Shown piece by piece: positions 12,466-22,010 of a stretch of 64,000 bases of DNA. The translations under genes and the position numbers were made by a program. Below the pieces are notes generated by a model. That model did no database searches, was not told the origin of the DNA, and saw nothing but the letters and a program-made list of their open reading frames with translations. Each line of letters begins with the position of its first letter. Position 1 is the stretch's first letter. Source of the DNA: Letharia columbiana (lineage: Eukaryota; Ascomycota; Lecanoromycetes; Lecanorales; Parmeliaceae); contig NW_023501053.1 in NCBI RefSeq assembly GCF_014066305.1, positions 67,501 through 131,500 of the forward strand. Reading direction: 5' to 3'.

Positions 12466-13338
12466 ACTCCAACAAGGTCAGCCGCTTTCCCCCCACGGGG
12501 CCATTGGTCGCTTCTTCGCTAGACGTTGCTGTGACATCCAATTTGATCCAGCTGCCTACCCTCTGCATACCCTCATCTCCCGGGCATGGGTTCCGCTGCC
12601 TGTGGACTGCCAGGCTTGAAAGCGCAAGATCTGTGGATCTCGAACGTCTGTTCAGAGCCAGTCATGCAGAAAGGTCATCAAGCCACAGGGGGCATGTCTT
12701 TGTCGGATCACCGCTCAAAGGAACCAGGTCAGAGGCAGACACTGACACTCTGTATGCATGACTGGCTTTGCAGCACGTTGTTTGGCGCGTCTTCTGTTCT
12801 CGGCACCATGAGTTTGGATTGGGTCTTTGTAACCCTGAGGATACCTATCACTTTCAGGGCACATTGTGGTGGCTGTCGGTTTGACATCGGTGTCTTGACT
12901 TTCGACATCTCCACTTGTCGTGAATCGGCGGGAAGCAATGCTCAACAAAGACCACTGGCTACATGAGGAGTCCCCCAGCAATTGAAAGACAGAGCAAGAT
13001 TGAGCAGAGTTCACAGTAAGTCTTGTAATCTATTGAGATCCTTTCCGCTCGCAGACTCGTCTCAGTGGATGCGCATTGCTTCCAGAGTTGTGCAATACGC
13101 ACCCAACTTGATGCATGTGCCGAAGTACTGAAGCTATGTACATTGCGATCTCCCCGGAGTAAAAAATGCGCCATCAGCCGTCTCTGTGGACTAGGAAAGC
13201 TGGAAATCTATACAGCGTAGGGGCCATGTCTCCCATTCCGTGCGGTTCCCCGAGGGTCATAGCTCCTAACGTGTGCGTGTTTCGTCCGTTCCATGCCTTA
13301 CTCCATTCACAAACTGTAGCAAGAAGTGGCACAGGTCA
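12466..13338. other. 870 bp without a recognisable gene
   Basis: Several frames stay open for 75-130 codons on both strands, but they are mutually exclusive and show no family signature. Confidence 0.4.
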
Positions 13339-14340
13339 TCAGCCAGGTAACTCATACGGTTCTAAGTTCCCAATGTCGTCAACGGCTTCAAGCTCTAAAT
13401 CACTGCCCGGGGTGTAGGGAACAAGTTGGCAAGAGGAAGACCAGCAGGTGCAGGTCTTGCTGTGGATCGCAACTGCACAGCCGACAACCAAAGCACCAAC
13501 CCCAAGGATATATTGCGCTAGCGTAAAACCGCCTGATAGGTCGTTGTGAGGTATGGAACGCCACAAAGCCGGGACTAGACTACCCACGATTGTAAGGAAG
13601 CCAAGAAAGATAAGGATATAGCATGCGCGTATCCTATTGAAGACTGAAAGACAGAAATTTTTCGATGACCGGTGTGCTGGTAAATCCTGCTTGGGATATG
13701 GCAGCCACCTTTGCTCTGCTGTTGGGGAGAAGAGTGTATTTTGCGGCCGTGGTTGTAATTGTGCTGAAATATCACGTACTCGAGCCCGGGATTCCGCCTG
13801 CCAGTAGATATCAAGAAAGCGTCTTGAATCGCCTTGAGGGTAAGGATCTGATGCGTCTGGGGACCCGGAGAGACCGAGCGAGGGTCCACATCCTGGCGGA
13901 ATGGAGATTGTTGGCTGATTGTGCCTCCCGGTGAACTCGCTCGCAAAAGAGAACCGGCTCTCGGGGAGGTCTACAGTTGCGATGTCGTATTTGATCGATG
14001 TCAGTTGTCTTCTCAGCCTCTCAATGTTGCCTTTCTTCCTTATCCATTGCCAGTGATCGCCTCCGATATGCTCACCAGCTTTTGGTAAATTATGCTGAAG
14101 AAAGCGGTCGACTCTGCTAAGATCCTTCATGAGCGGTCGTCTAGTCACATCCTCTCGAGATGATGGTAACATTGATGCATTGAACAATGATGCCTGGACA
14201 AGATGGATAGCTCTCTCAAGCTCAGAAATCTCGGTTTCGAGACAGCTGACCTCATTTGGAAGATCCCTGAAGGCTTCGATAAATGTAAAACATAGATGGG
14301 CGGTGGCAGCGAAGCCGGCGACCGCGGATACAGGGTCCAT
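13339..14340 (-). CDS. fungal STAND/HeLo-like N-terminal domain protein with two membrane spans
   Basis: Single exon, 333 aa, from the MDPVSAVAGFAATAHL start; an ATG four codons upstream (14352) is possible but less typical of the family. Residues 1-150 are helical with the MDPxS...F...LP.EV..LE.EI.ELERAI pattern of fungal NLR-associated N-terminal domains. The middle is proline- and serine-rich. Two hydrophobic segments follow near residues 245-265 (CYILIFLGFLTIVGSLVPAL) and 280-298 (TLAQYILGVGALVVGCAVAI), then a short cysteine-containing tail. There is no NTPase domain. N-terminal domains of this kind act in fungal programmed cell death in other proteins. Membrane association here is predicted from hydrophobicity; the function is unknown. 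Confidence 0.6.
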   Translation of the reverse strand: MDPVSAVAGFAATAHLCFTFIEAFRDLPNEVSCLETEISELERAIHLVQASLFNASMLPSSREDVTRRPLMKDLSRVDRFLQHNLPKAGEHIGGDHWQWIRKKGNIERLRRQLTSIKYDIATVDLPESRFSFASEFTGRHNQPTISIPPGCGPSLGLSGSPDASDPYPQGDSRRFLDIYWQAESRARVRDISAQLQPRPQNTLFSPTAEQRWLPYPKQDLPAHRSSKNFCLSVFNRIRACYILIFLGFLTIVGSLVPALWRSIPHNDLSGGFTLAQYILGVGALVVGCAVAIHSKTCTCWSSSCQLVPYTPGSDLELEAVDDIGNLEPYELPG

Positions 14341-15106
14341 GGTCGGGGACACAGAAATTGAACAGCGTCAAACAAGACACGCAACATGTTCACCCAGCAA
14401 ATCTCAGACTATACTTATTGGGGAGAGAGCCAGTCGACTTAGCATAAGCTAAGTAGGAGATGGTGATGTTGCGAAGAAAAAGGGAAGAGATCCAAGTCTG
14501 ACTGCACCACCAGCACAGCCTTGTTGAGCCTTCAGCCTTGGGGAAGGGCAAACGCAGTATGCTGCCAAGGAAGGCCACGGCAGGCGCTACTCAGCCAATT
14601 GAATTGAGGTCCCTTGTTCATAGGGCACGATATTTGCACGATGCTCTGTACCATATTATGATTTATCAGGGTCTGAAACATAGATATCGCTGCTGCTCGT
14701 TGGTAATGCCTTACGAAGGACCCTGAGTATCCCTTTCACTCCGCTGTCAATCATCTTGATTGAATGTTTACGAGAAACAAAGGTAGCCTCGATCCAAGGC
14801 AATGTGTCGGAAAAGGTGGCAGTCGAAACAATAGACATACTTCAAACATCGACAAATGCAGCAGGAACAAGGACGCTTCTCGACTACTGTTAAATACTTG
14901 GGTATTGATGGCTGAGATTCATGTAAATTCTTGGACATTTCGGCGCACCATTCTGCCAAAAATTGCGCTCAGCCTTACAGACAACGCTAGGGAAGCGCCA
15001 AGATTTCGCAGTGGCACATTATTTTTCCACGTCTTGCCCGCAAAAGTTGAACCTTTTGTCAAACATCTGTGTCTGATACCACTGCACGCATTGACGAGCC
15101 ATCACA
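14341..15106. other. intergenic, nothing recognised
   Basis: This separates the two divergently transcribed neighbours: the membrane protein (minus) and NSA2 (plus). It must contain both promoters. No convincing ORF. Confidence 0.5.
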
Positions 15107-16434
15107 ATGCCTCAAAATGATTACATCGATCGGCATACAAAGCTTCATGGAAAAAGGTAAGCTGTGCAATCCCCACACCCTCTTTCCATCCCCACTAACC
15201 ACTCTTCACAGACTGGACCATGACGAACGAGTCCGAAAGCGCACCGCGCGAGAGGCCCACAAAGTCGCAAAAGATTCACAGAGCTTCACCGGGCTACGGG
15301 CGAAGCTCTACCAGAAGAAGAGGCACCATGAAAAGATACAGATGAAGAAGCAGATCCGGCAGAAGGAGGAGAGCAATGTCAAATCGGCAGGCCCCCAAGA
15401 GCCATCCTCTACGCCTTTACCTCAATACCTACTCGATCGGAGTCAGCCTAGCAATGCGAAAGCATTGTCGAGTGCGATCAAGAACAAGCGGAAAGACTCG
15501 GCGGCGAAGTTCAGTGTGCCGTTACCGAAGGTGAAGGGGATATCGGAGGAGGAGATGTTTAAAGTGGTGAAGACGGGGAAGAAGACCGCTAAGAAGGGAT
15601 GGTGAGTGCGATCCGGGGCATCCCCAGCAAAGAGTCTTTGGACTTCTCATAAACAACCCGGCTGTGCCTTGGGGGCTCGGCATTCGCCTCAAGAGAAAGC
15701 TACTGACTTCGAACCTACAGGAAGCGAATGATCACCAAGCCAACATTTGGTTCGTGCCTAAGCCTATGTTCTAGCAAACGGATCATACTAATTGTCCATT
15801 TGTAGTTGGACCTGACTTCACCCGTCGAGTGGTCAAGTACGAGAGATTCATACGGCCGATGGGTTTACGATACAAGAAGGCTCATGTTACACACCCCGAG
15901 CTCAAAGGTAAGTTGCAAAAGTACAGGCAACCAACCGGGAGTCCTTTCTGCTGCCGGTCAAATCCCAAAGCGACATTGGATTCCCAGCTGCATTAAATAG
16001 AAGCAAAGGGTTGCTGACTCGGAGGACGCCAATAGTAACCGTTCAGCTCCCGATCATATCAGTCAAGAAGGTAATCGACCAACACCTTCCATCAATATAC
16101 CTGCAACGTTCCTGACACGAAACACAGAATCCGCAAAATCCCATGTACACACAATTGGGCGTACTCAGTAAAGGCACAATAATCGAATGTAATGTCAGGT
16201 ATGCTCTCCTCTCATCCCCACACCATAACGAACGAGTCGTATCTAACGCCTCTACCATCAGTGAACTAGGGATGGTAACAGCAGGCGGCAAAGTGATATG
16301 GGGCAGATATGCTCAAATAACCGTAAGTTCCATTTCTCTCAAAGGGGTCAAAACGCAAGCGAGTCTGTCCTGACGTCCACATCAAGAACAACTGCGAGAT
16401 GGACGGCTGCGTCAACGCAGTCCTGCTCGTATGA
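15107..16434 (+). CDS. NSA2: ribosome biogenesis protein NSA2
   Basis: Eight exons join in frame: 15107-15156, 15212-15601, 15721-15749, 15806-15907, 16036-16070, 16128-16198, 16262-16322 and 16387-16434, encoding 261 aa, the usual NSA2 length. NSA2 is a nucleolar assembly factor of pre-60S particles, needed for 27S pre-rRNA processing, and belongs to the eS8 ribosomal protein family. Diagnostic stretches are [20 protein letters not shown] at the start, a lysine-rich coiled segment (about 45-75), [55 protein letters not shown], and the C-terminal [10 protein letters not shown]. Introns are 45-128 bp with GT-AG ends, and exon 3 is only 29 nt. Every junction was checked against conserved protein sequence; the join at 16036 (KVTVQLPI) is the least certain. 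Confidence 0.96.
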
Positions 16435-17178
16435 AACGCACGTCCGGTGAATGAGCGATGCCTTTCGCAAAAGACGGCCGCCGTCCTGGCGTCCCCCAGC
16501 GAGGCATACAACAAGGCCCAAGAGCTGTCGAATCCAGATCGGCGGATCTGCCCAGTGGGGCCGATTGGTGCATGGAAGCAGAGGATGTAGATGATACCCA
16601 TAGAGATTATTCGAGACGAACACGATGACGCTATAGCCGTTCTGCTTTACCACAGTACCCGTGCTTGCTTTCCTGTGCTCCGTTTCGGCTTTCCAAGAAA
16701 CCCTTCCCCCACCCCCCTCCCAAAAAAAAAGAAGAAGAAGAAGGAACGAACGAACGAAAATACCAACACGAGGCTCCCAAAGAAAAGAAAGCAAAGGATA
16801 GGAAACACGCAACGTGGATAGCATAGCATAGCACACGGGTGAGGATAAAAAAATAGACCTCGAAGGCGGACGGGATCCATAACATGATCTGACTTCGAGA
16901 AGAGGGTTGGGAGATTGTTGTGCGGGTAGAGAGGGTAGAGTACCGGTGTAGGTAAGAAGACGGGCTCTGGCTCGCTGCGTGCGTGGATCCGATCACTGTC
17001 TGCCGAATACCGATCAAAGAAAGAGCCTCTTGGTAGATTGTCTTCCGTGAGAGGGGGTGTTTGATTGTTTTTTGAGTTGGGATGGGGGTATTGATTGATT
17101 GATTGATTGATTGATCGCCAAAACAGAAACTTCAATGCATCATCGAAGTTCGAGCGCCTGGTGTGATCTGTACATGGT
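16435..17178. other. convergent 3' intergenic region with simple repeats
   Basis: This lies between the 3' ends of NSA2 (plus) and YOS9 (minus). It contains a purine tract at about 16721-16760 (A-run, then AAG repeats, then ACGA repeats). No gene is evident; the longer open frames here arise from the low-complexity sequence. Confidence 0.6.
17091..17115. repeat. (TTGA)6 microsatellite
   Basis: Six tandem TTGA units, the same tetranucleotide family as the array at 233-256. Confidence 0.9.
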
Positions 17179-18747
17179 TTACAATTCATCTTTATACTCC
17201 TCTTGACTTCCCCCCTCGTATTCCCCTCCATCCTCGCCATCCTCATAGCCTTCCATGTCTTCTCCATCCTCGTCACTATCCACCACGCCTCTCAACTCCC
17301 TCTCGCCATCCACCTCAAAGACTTCCAACCGCCACCCTTTCCCCTCGGCCATCTCCTCCAGCTCCCTCCTCGCCGCATCCACCACACTCGGATCCAGTCC
17401 CAGTTTCTTCAAATCCTTGTCGCTCAGTTTTTTAACCTTGCCTCCTTTCTCTCTCGGTTCCTGGCTTATCAGCTCCATGACATTCATTTTGTCTTTGTTA
17501 TTGCCATGCATGCCATGCCCGTGACTCCCCGGTTGCATGTTCTGGGGTGCTTCGAGTCGGTTGCCTTCGCGCCCGACGAGTTTCATGCCGCCGACTTCGA
17601 TGCCGCCGACGATGGGTCTGCCGCCTCCTTCGGCGGTTGCGGCGGTTTCGCCGACAAGTCTTCGCTCCGCTTCCCCTCTCTTTCTCCGTTCCCACTCAGA
17701 GACATCTTCTTCCTTGACCACTTCGCGACAGACGATGCCCTCCGCCTTCTCCTCCCTCGGCGGCAGGAACGCCACGTCGTTGCACAGCCGCGGCGTGTAC
17801 ACGACCATCAAGTAACTACACGTAGACACCTCTTTAATCCAGCCAATGCGGTCTACGCTCTGTGGATGGCAGTGGAATTGAATCTCCACTCGTCGCGGAG
17901 ATCCCGTTAGATCGCAGGTAGTACCTCCTGATAATTTCTGACTCAGATATCTCGAGGAGCTCGTCCCCTTGGCTTGGATCTCGGTCGTCATTCCCTCCTC
18001 CCCTTCCTGCGGGGGCAGTCCAGCATCCCTTCCACCATCGACCCCATCGACATCCTCAAATCGATTCCTGACCTCTCCGAACTTGCCCAGCACATAACTC
18101 GCAGTGGCAGGATCTTCCACGGGGGGAAATATCGGTGTTCCTTTCCCCGGCGGTAGTTGGTGGAATTGTTTCACATGCGTATTATAGCAAAACGAATAAC
18201 TCCACCAACCACTGATAAAGTAGAGACAGCTACCAGACATAGATCGCAGAAGATCGTAACCGCGATCAGTGGCGCGCGCAAGCTCAGCAGTCTCTTCGGA
18301 GGCTGCACGGGCTTGGGTGGTGGAATTCGTGGAAGGAGGGGGAACAGACGGTATGGAGCAGAGGTAGGGTTTGTTGTGAAGCATCATACGCTCATATGTA
18401 TCGGACGGTCGAGCCGAGTCTGGCTCTGGGGAGTTAGGATCTGACAGTCTTTGAGACAGCTCGGCGGCGGGTTCGGGGTTCGCATCTTCCGAGGTGGTGG
18501 AGGTGGTTTGCGCTGTGGAGGAGGATCGAGAAGCTGCTTCTAATACCCGCGACTCTGCTTCTGTGTCTGAGATGAAGGTATCAGAGAAAATGACTTCGTA
18601 CTGCGGCATGTCAGCGAGACATAATTATTCCGGGCTTTCTGGAGGGCTCACTTGAGGATATGCAAGCAAGTCGTCAGTAACGCTGAAGACATGAGGACTG
18701 CCGTATGCTAGACTGGCAGCCACCAGCCATATCAATCGGCGCTTCAT
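17179..18747 (-). CDS. YOS9: Yos9/OS-9-type ER lectin
   Basis: Two exons, 18652-18747 and 17179-18600, giving 505 aa. Exon 1 encodes a signal peptide (MKRRLIWLVAASLAYGSP). OS-9/Yos9 is the ER-luminal lectin that recognises trimmed mannose on misfolded glycoproteins and hands them to the HRD1 ubiquitin ligase (ERAD). The mannose-6-phosphate-receptor-homology domain spans about residues 100-310. It has the double tryptophan SGWWSYSFCY followed by KQFHQLP, typical of OS-9 proteins, and conserved cysteines in GTTCDLTG, QFHCHP and TPRLCND. The C-terminus is acidic and ends in KDEL, an ER retrieval signal. The start is set by the signal peptide after removing a 51-bp intron. It is divergent from JAC1. 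Confidence 0.93.
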
Positions 18748-18970
18748 CTTGCCACATGAATGGAACGGTAAGATGGTTGGAAGTTGAAGGTGGCTTCTCT
18801 TATTTGAAACCCCGTTTGATAGGGCTGGGCCGAGGTCGATCTTTGATTGCTGCCAAGACACTTTTGTCTCAACGGAGAACAGTCCGCTACTCCTCACTTA
18901 CCACTGACTGATCAATTTCCAGACCATCCCTGCAGGTAAATATTGTACAGACTCAAAGTGTATAGCAAAC
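18748..18970. promoter_or_regulatory. bidirectional promoter region YOS9/JAC1
   Basis: Only 223 bp separate the start codons of the divergent YOS9 (minus) and JAC1 (plus) genes, so both promoters must share or overlap this interval. No motif is assigned. Confidence 0.6.
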
Positions 18971-19717
18971 ATGTCAAGACCGTCTCCGACCCTCAACAGC
19001 AAACGATTCTTCCTCAGTTTCCACCGCTACATATCCATGACCTCTTCCCCCCTCACCCACCATCCCCACCTGCCAGCGCAAGCCACAACCCCACAGCGAC
19101 ACCCATCCTCTCGCCCCCGCAGCAGGCTGTCCGCACGGCACGCCTCCACCTCGGACGCTCCGCCCTCCGCGCCCGCCAAGCCCCTCTCACACTACGACCT
19201 ATTTCCCAACACCCTCCCCCAAGGCCCCCCCCCTCGCGGCCCCTTCGTCATCGACCCCCGCCAGCTGCGCAAAGAGTTCCTCCAACTGCAAGCGCGCGCC
19301 CATCCGGACCGGCACCACGGTCCCGACAAAGCGCGCGCCGAAGGGACGTCCGCCTTGATCAACGAGGCGTACAGAACGCTGCAGGATCCCTTGCCGCGAG
19401 CGCAGTACCTGCTATCGCTGCGCGGCATCGACGTGGCGGAGGACGAGACGGCGAAAGTCGAGGACCCGGATCTGCTGATGGAAGTGCTGGAGGTCCGGGA
19501 AGCGATCGAGGGCGCTGGGCAGGAGAGCGAGCTTGAAGGGATGAAGGCGAGGAACGATGCGAGGATGGTGGAGAGTGAGGGGATACTCGATGAGGCGTTT
19601 CAGAGTGACGATACTGAAATGGCAAAGGCGGAGGCGGTCAAGTTGAGGTATTGGACGAATATTAAGGAGGCCCTTGATGCGTGGGAAAAGGGGAAACCGG
19701 TTGTGCTTGTGCATTGA
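18971..19717 (+). CDS. JAC1: mitochondrial J-type co-chaperone Jac1/HscB
   Basis: Single exon, 248 aa. Jac1 (HSC20 family) stimulates the mitochondrial Hsp70 during transfer of Fe-S clusters from the scaffold Isu. The J domain covers about residues 73-145: HYDLFP at its start, then the catalytic HPD tripeptide at residues 111-113 (AHPDRHHGPDKA), followed by ALINEAYRTLQDPLPRAQYLL. The C-terminal HSCB oligomerisation domain (about 165-245) has the typical LLMEVLEVREAIE helix and ends RYWTNIKEALDAWEKG. The first about 60 residues are Arg/Ser/Thr-rich without acidic residues, as expected for a mitochondrial presequence. A downstream ATG (residue 23) could also serve as start. Confidence 0.94.
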   Translation: MSRPSPTLNSKRFFLSFHRYISMTSSPLTHHPHLPAQATTPQRHPSSRPRSRLSARHASTSDAPPSAPAKPLSHYDLFPNTLPQGPPPRGPFVIDPRQLRKEFLQLQARAHPDRHHGPDKARAEGTSALINEAYRTLQDPLPRAQYLLSLRGIDVAEDETAKVEDPDLLMEVLEVREAIEGAGQESELEGMKARNDARMVESEGILDEAFQSDDTEMAKAEAVKLRYWTNIKEALDAWEKGKPVVLVH

Positions 19718-20003
19718 AAGAGGAGTAAAGACGCCAGTAAGAACGGACATGCTGGAGGGTAACACTAAAGCAATATGAATAGAGCGAGGGTCGTGACCCT
19801 TCATGTGCGCATCAGTGTTTGGCATTTGAAGAAGCATATCGTCAGTTGGTGGGAATTTTTGCCATAAAAGGTCCTTTTGAATCTATATACAAGACCCTAA
19901 GCTCCAACGGAAGCTGAAGCCAAACCTCCTGGTACCCCCTATGTCCTGCTTTAAGAACACCAGCTTCCCCACCACCCCAACTCATCATTTTTCATCGAGC
20001 TTC

Positions 20004-21146
20004 TCAATGAACCATGCTCTTCCCAATCTCGCTCTGCCATCCCTTTGCCCTCTCAAAGCCATTCTGATGACTCTGATAATCAAGCATAGCCTGATAAACC
20101 TCCTCCTGCGTATTCAGGACAAACGGCCCATACTGCACCACCTTCTGATCCAATGGTAGTCCTGCAACAAGTATGAACTGCCCATTCTCATTCGCTTCCT
20201 TCGCAACCTCTGCGGACACAGAATCGCCTTTTTGCTCGAAAACGACATTGTGGTACTGGCCAACCGTGGTCTGATCTTTGCCGACACCAAAGGCGGTGGA
20301 GCCGGCAAGGGTGTAGGCGAAGGCGTTCCAGCCGACAGGGAGGGGTTGGGTGACTTTTCCGCCAGGGGCGATTGTGATATCGAAGATCCAGACGGGCGTG
20401 TAGGCTAGTTCTTGGACACTGTCTGTGCCGTGGGACTGGCCTGAGATGATTTTGATGGTTACATTGCCATCGTCAACCTTGATTGTGGGAATCTCAGCTG
20501 CTCTGAGATCGCGGTATCGAGGCTCGCATGTCTTCAATTTCTCTGGTAGGTCGACCCAAAGTTGCATTCCCACATTCGCGCTTCCGTCAGGATTCTGTCT
20601 TGGCATCTCGGCGTGCATTATACCACGTCCAGCTGTCATGAACTGGAGGTCTCCGGCTTCAATCGTACCTGCATTTCCAGCAAAGTCCTCATGATCCACT
20701 GCTCCATTGAGCAAGTATGTGATAGTCTCTTGTCCACGATGAGGATGATCTGGGAAACCTGCACCTGGTGCAACGGAGAAGTGATCGAGCATTAGGAATG
20801 GGGAGAAGTTTCGTAACTTCGGTGTACCAATTGAACGTCGAACGCGGGCTCCAGCACCTTCCGACTGCTCAATTGCCAGAAATGCCTGGCGTATAGCCCG
20901 TGGTACCGTCATGTTTCTAGGTTTGTTCGGAGCGAAGAAGGTGGGTGGAACGAGAGGTAGCCCGAAGAAGGATGTGGAATTAGAAGATGCCCTTCTTGAA
21001 GGCCCGTTTGAAGGGTTCTGGGTTGTAGAGAGGAAGGAAGCGAGTGGGGTCTGATGTAGGAGACTTGTCAATTGAGACCAAAAGGAGCTGCTGTAGAACA
21101 GGATTGCTACGGCACTGATGATGGAATATGAGATGAGCAACTTCAT
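20004..21146 (-). CDS. pirin-family cupin protein with N-terminal hydrophobic anchor
   Basis: Single exon, 380 aa. Residues about 80-370 form a complete pirin: a two-cupin iron protein whose bacterial and human relatives act as quercetinase or transcription co-regulator. Iron ligands are visible as H134 and H136 (FPDHPHRGQETITY) and H178 and E180 (GIMHAEMP). The C-terminal cupin ends LVAGLPLDQKVVQYGPFVLN. The first about 78 residues are unusual: a hydrophobic segment (ISYSIISAVAILFYSSSFW) and a Ser/Pro-rich linker precede the conserved MTVPRAIRQAFLA. Translation from that internal ATG (20912) would give a normal cytosolic or nuclear pirin. Either start is possible; the upstream frame is open and the extension may be a membrane or organelle-targeting signal. 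Confidence 0.9.
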   Translation of the reverse strand: MKLLISYSIISAVAILFYSSSFWSQLTSLLHQTPLASFLSTTQNPSNGPSRRASSNSTSFFGLPLVPPTFFAPNKPRNMTVPRAIRQAFLAIEQSEGAGARVRRSIGTPKLRNFSPFLMLDHFSVAPGAGFPDHPHRGQETITYLLNGAVDHEDFAGNAGTIEAGDLQFMTAGRGIMHAEMPRQNPDGSANVGMQLWVDLPEKLKTCEPRYRDLRAAEIPTIKVDDGNVTIKIISGQSHGTDSVQELAYTPVWIFDITIAPGGKVTQPLPVGWNAFAYTLAGSTAFGVGKDQTTVGQYHNVVFEQKGDSVSAEVAKEANENGQFILVAGLPLDQKVVQYGPFVLNTQEEVYQAMLDYQSHQNGFERAKGWQSEIGKSMVH

Positions 21147-22010
21147 GAGCTCGAAGGAGGAAAGAGGAGTTTATAGGGAAGAATCAGGTCGAAGGAATGC
21201 TAGAAGCTTCTCTTCCGACTCTCAGAAGCAGACAACAAAAGAGAGATTGGTAAGGAATGTACGGAGTAGTGTTCTGTACTCGCGAGCTTGTGAAGTATTA
21301 GCCAATGATGACAGGCAATTGATGGATCGTGATAACCCTCGACTGCGCAAGTAGAGTATATCAAAGTAGGTAATTCAAAAGCAATTGAGGTTGTTTTGTC
21401 GTGGATTACCAACCAGTTGGTAAGCATGTGAAGCAGAAGTGGCGTCAACGGCAGTTGTTTTTGGCAAGACTTGCCGAACATTGGATGCTGCACCTGCACC
21501 GTCCGAAACTTACGAGTGGAAACAGCGTCCGAAGCTGTTACCGTACTCGTGTGGCCGAGAAGTTTATCATCTTGGGGGTTTAATTTAAAAAGGTGGGGGC
21601 AAAAAAAAAAAAAAAAAAAAAATTTTAAAAAAGGGGGGGAAAAAAAAAAAATATTTGGGGGGGGCCCCCCCACGCCAAGATGATAGATTCTCAGGAACCA
21701 TCTTCAAACAGAACATTCAACACCTTTCACTTTGCGAAGCTCAATGAGTTCCCCGTCTATAGATTCACCCTACTTTGACTGTCATCTTCTGTGGCTGCAT
21801 GACTGCCTTCAATCAAGCGACATTATTGGGAGTCACAAAGGCAATGGAAATAATATAGGGACGCTGTCGCCCCCAAGATGCTAATGCTTAGGTACACGAA
21901 GGAGTATTACTGATATCTACACATGCCTGGCGCCATTCCCTCTCATTAGTCCAACTCTGCGGATTCTTCTCGTCCTCCACAAGCATCACTGAACAAAGGA
22001 TGCGAATTTC
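21147..22010. other. intergenic with a homopolymer-rich stretch
   Basis: No gene recognised. Bases about 21595-21671 are runs of A and G (a 23-base A run, then A/G/T runs, then a C run) unlike any neighbouring DNA; see the findings. The rest includes the promoter side of the pirin gene and the 3' side of SLA1. Confidence 0.55.

Noticed and set aside
231..17116. The two TGAT/TTGA microsatellites as ends of one element
   Set aside because: They are simple repeats 17 kb apart with unrelated flanks.
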